Assembly: GCA_016717285.1 (NCBI GenBank)
Contig: JADKFU010000005.1
Span: forward strand, 666,501-730,500
Source: Chitinophagaceae bacterium
GTDB lineage: Bacteria; Bacteroidota; Bacteroidia; Chitinophagales; UBA10324
Length of the DNA: 64,000 nt
Reading direction: 5' to 3'
The notes beneath the pieces are model-generated. The model was not told the origin of the DNA. It searched no databases and was given only the letters and a program-made list of their open reading frames with translations. The position numbers were made by a program, and so were the translations under genes. Below are positions 25,814 to 34,534 of the stretch, in pieces; position 1 is the first letter of the stretch; each line of letters begins with the position of its first letter.

Positions 25814-26266
25814 TTAACCGGTTGCAAGCAACTCTTTTACCATTGCTGAAATCGTTTTACCATCCGCTTTTCCGGCTAATTCTTTGGAAGCAGCACCCAT
25901 CACTTTGCCCATATCCTGCGGTGTTTTCGCGCCGGTTTCGGCAATTATTTTTGTGAGTACCGCTTTGAGTTCGTCGGCGCTCATTTGTTGAGGAAGGTAT
26001 CGTTCGACCACAGCAATCTCTTCGCGCTCTTTTTTCGCGAGGTCTTCCCTGCTTTCCTTTTCATAGATCTCAAGTGCATCCTTACGTTGTTTTACCAGCT
26101 TCTGCAGCAATTTAATTTCAGATGCTTCATCTGCTTCTTTTGCATCCTTCTCTGTTTTGGAAAGCAGGATAGCAGATTTTATCGCACGAATCGCACGAAG
26201 GCCTGCTTCATCTTTACTGAGCATCGCTTGTTTCAGATCACCATTTATTTTTTCTTCTAAGGACAT
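25814..26266 (-). CDS. GatB/YqeY-domain protein
   Basis: 150 residues with the YqeY pattern: LEEKINGDLKQAMLSKDEAGLRAIRAIKSAI, a charged helical middle and the C-terminal PQQMSADELKAVLTKII with GKVMGAASKELAGKADG. The domain is related to the tRNA-binding tail of GatB/GatE amidotransferases; stand-alone YqeY has no settled function. It lies just after a repeat array and upstream of CvpA in the same direction. Confidence 0.9.
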   Translation of the reverse strand: MSLEEKINGDLKQAMLSKDEAGLRAIRAIKSAILLSKTEKDAKEADEASEIKLLQKLVKQRKDALEIYEKESREDLAKKEREEIAVVERYLPQQMSADELKAVLTKIIAETGAKTPQDMGKVMGAASKELAGKADGKTISAMVKELLATG

Positions 26267-26321
26267 ATGGATTGAATTTGCGGCAAATATAATATTGCTT
26301 TGTTGGGAATGTATTTTGGCA

Positions 26322-26494
26322 GGGTTAATTGTTACATGGCTAAATTGCTGAATTGTTGCAGCGAAGCCGGAGAGTGGGAGGATTAATTGTTACATGGCTA
26401 AATTGCTGAATTGTTGCGGCGAAGCCGGAGAGTGGGAGGATTAATTGTTACATGGCTAAATTGCTAAATTGTTGCGGCGAAGCCGGAGAATAGG
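26322..26494. repeat. 58-bp tandem array of family A REP-like elements, three copies
   Basis: The word TTAATTGTTACATGGCTAAA starts at 26325, 26383 and 26441, an exact 58-bp period. Each unit continues with AATTGCTGAATTGTTGC and the GC core GCGGCGAAGCCGGAG, which folds as CGGC-GAA-GCCG. Copies differ at a few positions (GCAGCG in the first; CTAAATT for CTGAATT in the third). There are no unique spacers, so it is not a CRISPR. It lies between yqeY and the DUF4834 gene. Confidence 0.85.
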
Positions 26495-26534
26495 TTGGCT
26501 CATTCGACTGGTTATCGGCTTTGCCGCAACAATT
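26467..26534. repeat. Large hairpin formed by the last array unit and an inverted family A copy
   Basis: AATTGTTGCGGCGAAGCCG (26467-26485) and CGGCTTTGCCGCAACAATT (26516-26534) are inverse complements at 18 of 19 positions, with a 30-nt loop. This pairs the third tandem unit with an inverted copy. Confidence 0.75.
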
Positions 26535-26575
26535 AAACAATTAAACAATTAAACAATTAAACAATTAAACAATTA
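26530..26575. repeat. CAATTAAA octamer tandem repeat
   Basis: Five uninterrupted copies of CAATTAAA start at 26530 and repeat every 8 bases, then a partial sixth runs to 26575, stopping five bases before the DUF4834 stop codon. The unit is the inverse complement of the AT flank of family A (TTTAATTG), suggesting local slippage expansion. Confidence 0.85.
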
Positions 26576-26579
26576 CCCC

Positions 26580-26873
26580 TCACTTGATCTCTTCATAATC
26601 AATATACTCTCCACGCTTATCAGTGACTTTTGAATTTTTAACGGGTGGAGGTTCGTTCACAAAATTTCTCTGTTGATGGTTATTAGTTGGAGAAGGACTT
26701 CTTTTCCGGATTCCAAATAATCCCGGCCAGATAAAACGGATGGCCAGAACAATCAGCAGAACATCAAGGACAGGAGTTTCGAAAATGCGGACTAACATGT
26801 TAGAGAATGACGAAACAAAATTAGATAAATTGTACTTGTTCAACACTAACTCACGTGCAACCTCCTGCGTCAT
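26580..26873 (-). CDS. DUF4834-family small membrane protein
   Basis: 97 residues with one strong membrane helix (about 36-55, TPVLDVLLIVLAIRFIWPG), a basic proline-rich linker and the conserved C-terminal tail KRGEYIDYEEIK. This tail and layout match the small Bacteroidota family DUF4834; function unknown. It overlaps the end of carB by 4 nt (ATGA), so it is translated with it. Confidence 0.75.
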   Translation of the reverse strand: MTQEVARELVLNKYNLSNFVSSFSNMLVRIFETPVLDVLLIVLAIRFIWPGLFGIRKRSPSPTNNHQQRNFVNEPPPVKNSKVTDKRGEYIDYEEIK

Positions 26874-29701
26874 TTACTTAAATACATACTCTTCTCCTTA
26901 TACATCTGCCGGAAGAAAGGATCAAATAAATCTTTGATGAATCTGATGGCTTCACCAGTGGATTTCATTTCAGGTCCTAATTCTTTATTCACGTTAGGAA
27001 ACTTGTCGAATGAAAACACCGGCTCTTTGATGGCATAACCTGTGAGCTTGCGGTCGAACTTGAAATCTTTTATTTTTTTCACACCCATCATCACCTTGGT
27101 GGCCGCATTCAGATAAGGAATCTGGTAAGCTTTTGCAATGAACGGCGTCGTTCTGGAAGCGCGTGGATTGGCTTCAATCACATATACTTTTCCGTTTTTA
27201 ATTGCATACTGAATATTAATCAGTCCCCGGATGTTCAGTTCCAACGCAAGTTTTTCAGCATACTCCACCATTTTGTCAATGATTTCGTAGGTGAGATTAA
27301 ACGGCGGCAATACCGCACTTGAATCACCGGAATGAATACCTGCCGGTTCAATGTGTTCCATCACACCCATGATGTGAACCTGTTCTCCATCACAAATGGC
27401 ATCAATCTCAGCTTCTTCTGCGCGATCGAGAAAATGATCAATCAGAATTTTATTATTTGGCATGTGCTTCAGTAACTTCAATACTGCCTGTTCGAGTTCA
27501 TCATCATTCAATACAATGCGCATGCGCTGTCCACCCAACACATAAGAGGGGCGAACCAATACAGGATATCCTACTCTTTTTGCTACGGCAACGGCATCTT
27601 CTACTGTGACTGCTACGCCATATTCCGGATACGGAATTTCCAATGCTTTTAACAAATCGGAAAATGCGCCACGGTCTTCCGCCAGATCCATATCCTTGAA
27701 AGAAGTACCGATAATTCTGATACCTCTTTCTGATAATTGCTTTGCCAGTTTAAGTGCTGTTTGTCCGCCTAACTGCACGATCACTCCTTCCGGTTTTTCC
27801 AGTTCAATGATCTCAATCAGGTGTTCCCAGAAAACGGGTTCGAAATAAAGTTTATCAGCAATGTCAAAATCTGTGGAAACTGTTTCAGGATTGCAGTTGA
27901 TCATGATGGCTTCGAAACCGGATTCGCGAATAGCGAGCAATCCATGCACACAGCAATAGTCAAATTCGATTCCCTGGCCGATACGATTCGGTCCCGAGCC
28001 GAGTACAATTATTTTTTTGCGGTTAGAAACAACAGATTCATTTTCTACATCGAATGTAGAATAGTAGTAAGGCGTAGCGGCACCAAATTCAGCCGCGCAG
28101 GTATCAACCAGCTTATATGTTCTGCGGATGTCTAACGCTTTTCTTTTTTCATACACTTCATCTTCAGAAATATTTCCCAACAGATGCGCAAGTTGCAGAT
28201 CTGAATAACCCATCTGTTTCATTTGCAGAAAGAATTCTTTGGGAATGGTTTCGATCGTGTATTTTTTTGCTTCCTTTTCTATCGTGACTAATTCCTGTAT
28301 TTGTTCGAGGAACCATTTATCAATCAGCGTCCATTTAAAAATTGTGTTGATGGAAACTCCTAATGATAATGCATCCTTGATTCTGAAGATTCTGTCCCAC
28401 GAAGGGAATTGCAATTTTTCGAGAATTTCCTCCGATCGTTTCCAGTGCTTGCCATCTGCACCTAAACCTATTGCATCATTTTCGAGCGACTGACAGGCCT
28501 TTTGCACTGCTTCAATAAACGTGCGGCCGATACCCATCACTTCACCCACTGATTTCATTTGTAATCCGAGTGTTTCATCGGCTCCGGCAAACTTATCGAA
28601 GTTCCAGCGTGGAATTTTTACGATAACGTAATCGAGAGCAGGTTCAAAGTAAGCAGAAGTGGTTCCCGTTATTTGGTTTCTCAGTTCATCAAGATGATAA
28701 CCGATGGCAAGTTTGGCTGCAATTTTTGCGATGGGATAACCTGTTGCTTTTGAAGCAAGCGCTGAAGAACGTGATACTCGAGGATTGATTTCAACAGCTA
28801 TCAAATTTTCCGTTTCAGGATCCATGGCAAACTGCACATTGCATCCGCCGGCAAAGTTTCCCAGCGAACGCATCATCAGCATCGCCATATTGCGCATTTG
28901 CTGATAGCCTGTATCGCTAAGAGTCATTGCTGGAGCAACGGTAATGGAATCACCTGTATGAATGCCCATCGGATCAAAGTTTTCAACGGTGCAGATGATG
29001 ACTACATTATCAGCGGAATCGCGCAGCAGTTCCAGCTCAAATTCTTTCCAGCCCAACACTGCTTTTTCTACCAGCACTTCATGTGTTGGAGAAGCTTTTA
29101 ATCCACGGTCAAGCGCTGCTTCAAATTCTTCTTTTTTATGAACAAATCCACCGCCGGTTCCGCCCAAAGTGTAGGACGGCCGAATCACCAATGGAAAACC
29201 AATTTCCTGCGCAATCTCTTTTCCTTCCAGCATCGAGTTGGCAACTTTTGAAGGTGCTACCGCGATTCCGATTTCTCCCATCAGGTTGCGGAATGCTTCG
29301 CGGTTTTCGGCAAGGTCAATGGCTTTAATGTCTACACCAATCATTCTCACTTCATACTTGCTCCAAACACCTAATTCATCAGCTTCCTTGGCAAGATTAA
29401 GCGCAGTTTGTCCACCCATTGTGGGCAATACAGCATCAATCTTTCTTCCCAGCTCTATTGATTCTTCCAAAATCTGGATGATAGAATTTACGTCCAATGG
29501 CAATAAGTAAACGTGATCGGCGGTAACCGGATCAGTCATGATGGTGGCCGGATTGGAATTGATCAGCGACACTTTGATATTTTCTTCCCGCAAGGAACGC
29601 GATGCCTGAGAACCGGAATAATCGAATTCGCAGGCTTGTCCGATAATGATGGGACCAGAACCAATGATGAGCACATGATGGATACTAAGATCGCGTGGCA
29701 T
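26870..29701 (-). CDS. carB: Carbamoyl-phosphate synthase large subunit, lacking the C-terminal regulatory domain
   Basis: 943 residues with two ATP-grasp halves. The first opens VLIIGSGPIIIGQACEFDYSG and the second IIVLGSGPNRIGQGIEFDY; both have carboxylate-binding loops (VEINPRVSRSSALASKATGYP; IEANPRASRTTPFIAKA). Together with CarA it makes carbamoyl phosphate for pyrimidines and arginine. The protein ends at RFIKDLFDPFFRQMYKEKSM, without the roughly 120-residue MGS-like allosteric domain of the 1070-residue E. coli enzyme. Bacteroidota CarB of about 940 residues is common, so this is a lineage trait rather than a truncation. No carA gene is in view. Confidence 0.94.
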   Translation of the reverse strand: MPRDLSIHHVLIIGSGPIIIGQACEFDYSGSQASRSLREENIKVSLINSNPATIMTDPVTADHVYLLPLDVNSIIQILEESIELGRKIDAVLPTMGGQTALNLAKEADELGVWSKYEVRMIGVDIKAIDLAENREAFRNLMGEIGIAVAPSKVANSMLEGKEIAQEIGFPLVIRPSYTLGGTGGGFVHKKEEFEAALDRGLKASPTHEVLVEKAVLGWKEFELELLRDSADNVVIICTVENFDPMGIHTGDSITVAPAMTLSDTGYQQMRNMAMLMMRSLGNFAGGCNVQFAMDPETENLIAVEINPRVSRSSALASKATGYPIAKIAAKLAIGYHLDELRNQITGTTSAYFEPALDYVIVKIPRWNFDKFAGADETLGLQMKSVGEVMGIGRTFIEAVQKACQSLENDAIGLGADGKHWKRSEEILEKLQFPSWDRIFRIKDALSLGVSINTIFKWTLIDKWFLEQIQELVTIEKEAKKYTIETIPKEFFLQMKQMGYSDLQLAHLLGNISEDEVYEKRKALDIRRTYKLVDTCAAEFGAATPYYYSTFDVENESVVSNRKKIIVLGSGPNRIGQGIEFDYCCVHGLLAIRESGFEAIMINCNPETVSTDFDIADKLYFEPVFWEHLIEIIELEKPEGVIVQLGGQTALKLAKQLSERGIRIIGTSFKDMDLAEDRGAFSDLLKALEIPYPEYGVAVTVEDAVAVAKRVGYPVLVRPSYVLGGQRMRIVLNDDELEQAVLKLLKHMPNNKILIDHFLDRAEEAEIDAICDGEQVHIMGVMEHIEPAGIHSGDSSAVLPPFNLTYEIIDKMVEYAEKLALELNIRGLINIQYAIKNGKVYVIEANPRASRTTPFIAKAYQIPYLNAATKVMMGVKKIKDFKFDRKLTGYAIKEPVFSFDKFPNVNKELGPEMKSTGEAIRFIKDLFDPFFRQMYKEKSMYLSK

Positions 29702-29982
29702 TTGTAAAATTTAAATTTGAGATAACAGTGCCTGAATGAAATTTTATGAGCCGGAATTTATTCAGCATTGCAAATGCATTTCGCTCACCCAATGACAAAG
29801 ACTTCGCTGGTTTTTGCAACAATGAAAACGGTTTTGAATTGAATGATGGTGTCTTTTGAAAAGCCGGAGAATAAAAAATAAAGTATTCCGTATAAAAATA
29901 AAAAGTAAGTAGGCCTTGCAGCATTTTCATTAAGTCGCAAAAATAGAAGAATCCTGTTTCTGTTTTTAACAAAATATGCACA
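29702..29982. other. Intergenic region upstream of carB
   Basis: About 280 bases between carB and the terminator of the next leftward gene. A frame of 98 codons on the minus strand exists but is Phe-rich, without motif, and overlaps carB, so I do not call it. The carB promoter should lie here. Confidence 0.35.
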
Positions 29983-30014
29983 AAAAAGCCGCTCCTGTTT
30001 AGGAACGGCTTTTT
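29983..30014 (-). terminator. Bidirectional-type terminator after the choice-of-anchor/Omp28 gene
   Basis: AAAAAGCCG (29983-29991) pairs with CGGCTTTTT (30006-30014) across 14 nt. It is symmetrical in its A and T runs. Leftward transcription from the gene ending at 30032 meets it first. Confidence 0.8.
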
Positions 30015-30031
30015 GAAAATGTATTTGAAAA

Positions 30032-31999
30032 CTAATTAATCACTTCAAGTTTTTTAGTTAACACCTGATCACCAACAGTTACCTTAAGCTGGTAAACGCC
30101 CGTGGCAAAATTTTTCACATTTACAGGTATAACCTGGCTTCCACTAACGGATCCAAGATCCTGAACAGCCACTGTTTGTCCGAGTATATTAACAATTTGA
30201 ACAGTTACCTTTTCTGCTTTGGTAATTTTTAAATCGAGGTAAGCAACGTCCCTGGCAGGATTAGGATACATAAACAAAGAAGCATTTACAACCTGATCAT
30301 TTATGCCTGTAACGAATTTTAAACCGTTTTTGCCTGCATTCAACACTTCGCCTGTGGAATAATCCACCACCATGCCTACAACTTTAAGACGATTAACATT
30401 GAATGAAGCAGGCACCGTATAGGTATAAGTATAAGAGTAGTTTGTTCCGCTTGTAATTGATCCCGGAAGACTTCCGGCAGTTCCTTCCACATCACTTAAC
30501 AATGCCTTACCAACAAAATCGTAGTACATTTCTGAAGCAGCAATGTGACCTGACATATATTCAAAACCAGCCATCGGACCTGCATATCCGTAATCTGCTA
30601 TGGAATAGTAATTAGTTTGCTTGTAAGTAGATGAAGTTCCGTGAACACTATCTTCCTGCAACACAGCTACAAAACGATAATCGCCGTTTAGGTTCTGGAG
30701 AAATTCACCGTTCACGGTAACAGTCAGTTCCTTAGTCGAAATATTGTATTGTGGATCTACGGTTACTTTTACTGCGGGTGTGTTAGAAGCATTATCAATA
30801 AAATCATTTTCCAGCTCTGAAGGATCAACGATATAGTTTCTATTGATAATTACACTGGGATAGCCTAGAAATCCTGGAAATGAACCTACCCAATTATCAT
30901 AGGCAGTTACCTGCATGGGATCACCATTATGCACTGCGATTCCAACAAACTGATCAGGATAGTTTTCGCGCATGTAATCCATAAATACTATTCCTCTTAC
31001 ACACCATCCGCACCAGGTTCCGGTAGCTTCTTCCGCAACATAATGCTGATCAGGATTTGGTACAACTCCTGTAATGGTAAAATTGCCATCATTATTATCA
31101 GTGCTGATTTCTGCTGAACCACCATTGATATTTGAGATGGTGAGTGAGATAGTATGGCTTCCTGATAAGGTAGTATAGTTACTGGCAGAAGTGAAGCTGT
31201 AACTTTCAAATGTTCCAATGTTAAGGCCAGTTAATGATTCGTCATAAGTAGTTGTGCCGTTTGTCCAGCTTACATCGAAAGAGGTAATAGGAACGGTTCC
31301 GAGATTCGAAATGCTAGCTTTCACGCTAAGTGGCAAATCAGTGAAGTATTTTGAGAAACTAATGAAAGTAGGAGTTGGGTCAAGTTTGCCGATTTGTAAT
31401 GATGATACACCTGCATCAACACCTGCCACAGGGGCATACACCAATACATTGTCCATTGCCCATCCATACAACCAATCGCCGCCATCATTGTAGTTGAATC
31501 CAACTTTAACATTGCTCTGTCCTGCATAAGCTGAAAGGTCAACAAAACGTGTTTCCCAGTCACCGGTATTGCCTGCTAATTCTTTTACAACAGTCCAGGT
31601 AGTTCCACCATCTGTTGACGCTTGTATGGTTGCCTTTTCCGTAGCACCACCATAGGATAAATTATAGTAATAATTATCAAAACTCATGAAGACATTCGAA
31701 TAAGCTGTAAAATCCATAGCAGGAGAAATCAGCATATCATTGCTTTTGTCGCAGTTGCAGGCATCATCGTTGGTACAGACCATTTTCGTATGGGCTGAAA
31801 TCGGGAAACTGGCGCTTTGCAACTGTGTATTAGTGCCGAATTTCCAGCCACCGTCATCTGCATTTGTAACCTGTGACCAATCGGTAGGTAGACCAGTACC
31901 CTCAAAGTCCTGGGTGTAAATAGTGGTTTGTGACCATCCTGCTGACGTCATGAACAGCAATGAAAGCGTTATCAAGGCAAGGCATGTAGATTTTTTCAC
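30032..31999 (-). CDS. Secreted MAM-like/Omp28-type protein with CxxC and T9SS type A sorting domain
   Basis: 655 residues. A signal peptide (about 1-23, ending GWSQ) precedes a choice-of-anchor or MAM-like jelly roll (about 25-190; IYTQDFEGTGLPTDWSQV, WLYGWAMDNVLVY). A linker beta domain (about 195-310) follows, then a thioredoxin-fold Omp28-like domain with EEATGTWCGWCVRG (C330, C333) at about 318-540. The last 80 residues, ASLFMYPNPARDVAYLDL with VQIVNILGQTV and GVYQLKV, form the type A T9SS sorting domain. It should be carried to the cell surface or medium by T9SS. The CGWC pair suggests a disulfide or redox function outside the cell; this is inference. Confidence 0.85.
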   Translation of the reverse strand: MKKSTCLALITLSLLFMTSAGWSQTTIYTQDFEGTGLPTDWSQVTNADDGGWKFGTNTQLQSASFPISAHTKMVCTNDDACNCDKSNDMLISPAMDFTAYSNVFMSFDNYYYNLSYGGATEKATIQASTDGGTTWTVVKELAGNTGDWETRFVDLSAYAGQSNVKVGFNYNDGGDWLYGWAMDNVLVYAPVAGVDAGVSSLQIGKLDPTPTFISFSKYFTDLPLSVKASISNLGTVPITSFDVSWTNGTTTYDESLTGLNIGTFESYSFTSASNYTTLSGSHTISLTISNINGGSAEISTDNNDGNFTITGVVPNPDQHYVAEEATGTWCGWCVRGIVFMDYMRENYPDQFVGIAVHNGDPMQVTAYDNWVGSFPGFLGYPSVIINRNYIVDPSELENDFIDNASNTPAVKVTVDPQYNISTKELTVTVNGEFLQNLNGDYRFVAVLQEDSVHGTSSTYKQTNYYSIADYGYAGPMAGFEYMSGHIAASEMYYDFVGKALLSDVEGTAGSLPGSITSGTNYSYTYTYTVPASFNVNRLKVVGMVVDYSTGEVLNAGKNGLKFVTGINDQVVNASLFMYPNPARDVAYLDLKITKAEKVTVQIVNILGQTVAVQDLGSVSGSQVIPVNVKNFATGVYQLKVTVGDQVLTKKLEVIN

Positions 32000-32278
32000 G
32001 GGAATGAGTTTTGTTTGCGATTAAAAAGAGAAGGCTAAAATAGGAAATCCACCATTATAAAATACGATTTGGATGAGTTAAAAGACAAAACGAGACCTTC
32101 TGTAGATGAAAAGGGGTTATTTATGTGAATGAAACGGTGCATTTGACATGAATTGGTCATGAAAAGAAATGAGGCATTAAACCGACTATTTTTTTTAGCA
32201 TAAAATTTTCTCATTCGTTAGGAATTTGTACATTTACGGCATAATTTTTTCAGAGAACGGATTACAATTTTACATACC

Positions 32279-32962
32279 ATGAAAAAAATCGCTACACTTT
32301 CTCTCATTTTGTTGTCTTTTGTATTTAATTCAAGAGCACAAAACGTTTCTATCGATCCTAATAATGTTGACCTTTATTTTACGGTTGATGCATATGGAGA
32401 CGCGAATGCCACCGTCTTCAATAATTCCAATACTGCGAGAACATTTCGCTGGATTCGCGTTTCTGATGCTCCGGGAATCTGGACGTCAACTGTATGCGAT
32501 AAAAATAATTGCTATTCAAGCAATACCAATTCACAGGATTTTGTATTGAATGCAGGTGCGAACGGACTTTTGAAATTAACAGTAAATGCACAAATGGTTG
32601 CAGGGGAAGGAGATTATCAGATTCTTGTTTATGATCTTAATGACAGTATTTACACCAATGCAGTTTTTACTGTTCACGCGGTTGCACAGGATATGACCGG
32701 AATTAGCGATCCTGTTGCCACAGGTGTTTCTGTTTATCCTATTCCTGCTAAAGACATTCTGAATATAAATTTTGATGCGGTGAAAAATGTGAATGCTGTT
32801 TCCATCTACAATGTAGTGGGACAAAAACTGAAAACGGTAAATGTTTATACTGGCAGCAAATCAGTTGCTGTTCCGGTTTCAGAATTAAAAAAAGGTGTTT
32901 ACTTCCTGAGAGTGTACAGCAACAATAAAGAAGCTGTAACAAAAACTTTTACCAAAGAATAA
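32279..32962 (+). CDS. Small secreted protein with T9SS type A sorting domain
   Basis: 227 residues: signal peptide (about 1-20, ending NSRAQ), a roughly 115-residue immunoglobulin-like beta domain (VSIDPNNVDLYFTVDAYGDAN, FRWIRVSDAPG, with a Cys pair in VCDKNNCYS) and a C-terminal type A sorting domain (VSVYPIPAKDILNINF, VSIYNVVGQKLKTV, KKGVYFLRVYS). The passenger fold is not one I can name. It stands between a divergent T9SS cargo gene and another T9SS cargo gene downstream. Confidence 0.85.
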   Translation: MKKIATLSLILLSFVFNSRAQNVSIDPNNVDLYFTVDAYGDANATVFNNSNTARTFRWIRVSDAPGIWTSTVCDKNNCYSSNTNSQDFVLNAGANGLLKLTVNAQMVAGEGDYQILVYDLNDSIYTNAVFTVHAVAQDMTGISDPVATGVSVYPIPAKDILNINFDAVKNVNAVSIYNVVGQKLKTVNVYTGSKSVAVPVSELKKGVYFLRVYSNNKEAVTKTFTKE

Positions 32963-32984
32963 TCTTAACATACTTCATTGACAG

Positions 32985-33011
32985 ATGCCCCGTAACAGGG
33001 GCATTTTTTTT
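32985..33011 (+). terminator. Rho-independent terminator after the small T9SS cargo gene
   Basis: ATGCCCC (32985-32991) pairs with GGGGCAT (32998-33004) around a 6-nt loop and is followed by a run of T. Confidence 0.85.
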
Positions 33012-33048
33012 GAATAGCATTTAATCTTTACCGCTCACTTCCTGTTAA

Positions 33049-34482
33049 TTGCAAAAGTTGTTGATGAATTGTACAGCAATCACCTTTTTGTTTTGCGCAT
33101 TCTCTTTGAATGTATTAGCACAGAATCCTTATTTCATCCATTATTTTGGAACACCATTCTTTAATGAGCAGGCACGTGCGATCCAACAACTACCTGATGG
33201 TAGCGTCTACCTTGCGGGCTATTCCAATGCATCGGGTAATGTAAATGCTGCCGTAATAAAAATAAATGCAGAAGGAGATTCACTCTGGATGAAGAATTAT
33301 GGAGACTCAACATTCAGCGAAGCTTTTTTCATGAGCCGTAGCGGAGCAAGCGACCTTGTGCTGGTGGGTGAACAAAACGGCAGTCTTAATGGCACGGATG
33401 TAATTATTATTAAGATTGATTCGGCCGGAAATTTTTTGTGGAAATCAGTTATAGCAACTGCCAAGAATGAATCGGGCAAGTACATCGAACAAACGCAGGA
33501 CGGTGGATTTATTCTCTGTGGGTTTCAATCAGATGATTTTGGATTCAATGATGTTTTTTTGGCAAAGCTGGATGCTACCGGAGCGCTTTCCTGGACCAAA
33601 AAATTCGGCGGTATTGAAAACGACTACGCAAGCCAGGTGCATGAACAGTCAGATGGAAGTTTGATTGTAACGGCAGATACCAGAAGTAAAGGAGCAGGAG
33701 GTTATGATGTAGAAGTTTTGAAATTATCATCTGCAGGAGATTTGATTTGGGATTATACTTTCGGGGATGAATTTCAAAATGGTTGCCAGGGAATTTACCT
33801 TGCTGCCAACGGTGATTTGATTTCATATGGTGAAACAGAGATTTCCCCGCTTTCTCCGTTTGATTTTTTCATACAACGCATTGATCAGAATGGTAATTCT
33901 TTATGGAAAAAAGTTTTTGGCGGCAGCGGCAGTGATGCGGCCTTTTCATTGATTGAGGATGATGGTGGAAATTTTATCCTGACCGGATATTCGGACAGCA
34001 ATAATGTGGGCGAACCCATTGATATCGCAATTGCAAAAACAGATATGTCAGGAAATTTACTTTGGATCAATAATTATGGCACAAGCGGAATTGACATCGG
34101 ATACGGAATAATAAAAGCTGAAGACGGATTCCTGATTGGGGCTACTGCTTTTAATGAAGGTTCCAATGATTTTTGTCTGCTGTATCTCTCAGAAGAAGGA
34201 TTGTTAACCAGTGCAAATCAACCTTTGTCAGGGCAAGAAAATCAGCATACAATTTTGGTTTATCCCAATCCTTCAACAGGGATTTTTGTCCTGGAGTTTA
34301 ATGAAGTAATTGAAAATAGTTCTTTGAGAATTTTTAATGTATTGGGTGCAATGGTATTTGAAAGCGAAATCGCGGATCGTACAGAAAAAATGAAATTGGC
34401 TTTGGACGTAACTCCCGGAATTTATAAAATGCTGATTCAAAGTGAAGCGGGAAACCGGTGCATTACTATAGGAGTTCAATGA
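33049..34482 (+). CDS. Secreted beta-propeller-like protein with T9SS type A sorting domain
   Basis: 477 residues if the TTG at 33049 is used, which supplies a lysine for the signal peptide; an ATG at 33064 (MNCTAITFL) is the alternative. The signal ends near VLAQ. The body is seven or so repeats of about 50 residues of the form INAEGDSLWMKNYGD ... DGSVYLAGYS, a propeller-like pattern seen in many surface proteins of the phylum. The tail ILVYPNPSTGIFVLEF with LRIFNVLGAMVFE is the type A sorting domain. Function unknown; exported and probably surface-bound. Confidence 0.85.
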   Translation: MQKLLMNCTAITFLFCAFSLNVLAQNPYFIHYFGTPFFNEQARAIQQLPDGSVYLAGYSNASGNVNAAVIKINAEGDSLWMKNYGDSTFSEAFFMSRSGASDLVLVGEQNGSLNGTDVIIIKIDSAGNFLWKSVIATAKNESGKYIEQTQDGGFILCGFQSDDFGFNDVFLAKLDATGALSWTKKFGGIENDYASQVHEQSDGSLIVTADTRSKGAGGYDVEVLKLSSAGDLIWDYTFGDEFQNGCQGIYLAANGDLISYGETEISPLSPFDFFIQRIDQNGNSLWKKVFGGSGSDAAFSLIEDDGGNFILTGYSDSNNVGEPIDIAIAKTDMSGNLLWINNYGTSGIDIGYGIIKAEDGFLIGATAFNEGSNDFCLLYLSEEGLLTSANQPLSGQENQHTILVYPNPSTGIFVLEFNEVIENSSLRIFNVLGAMVFESEIADRTEKMKLALDVTPGIYKMLIQSEAGNRCITIGVQ

Positions 34483-34534
34483 TGAAAATTGATCATCAAA
34501 AATCAAATTTTATAAATGTAGGGAACACTTTTAT

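Noticed and set aside
26322..26576. Possible CRISPR-like array from the regular 58-bp repeats
   Set aside because: The repeats are contiguous with no unique spacers, the unit is 58 bp, and no cas gene is in the window; it is a tandem array of an interspersed element.
26870..29701. carB as a truncated gene because it lacks the C-terminal regulatory domain
   Set aside because: Length near 940 residues without the MGS-like domain is common for Bacteroidota CarB, and the end overlaps the next gene by a clean ATGA, so no truncation is evident.
29685..29981. 98-codon minus-strand frame upstream of carB
   Set aside because: It overlaps the carB start, is rich in Phe and Tyr runs typical of AT-rich noncoding DNA, and has no motif; its position is also the expected carB promoter.
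33049..33063. ATG at 33064 as the sure start of the propeller-like T9SS gene
   Set aside because: The TTG at 33049 gives a proper signal-peptide N-terminus with a lysine; neither start can be proved from sequence, so the longer one is reported with the doubt noted.
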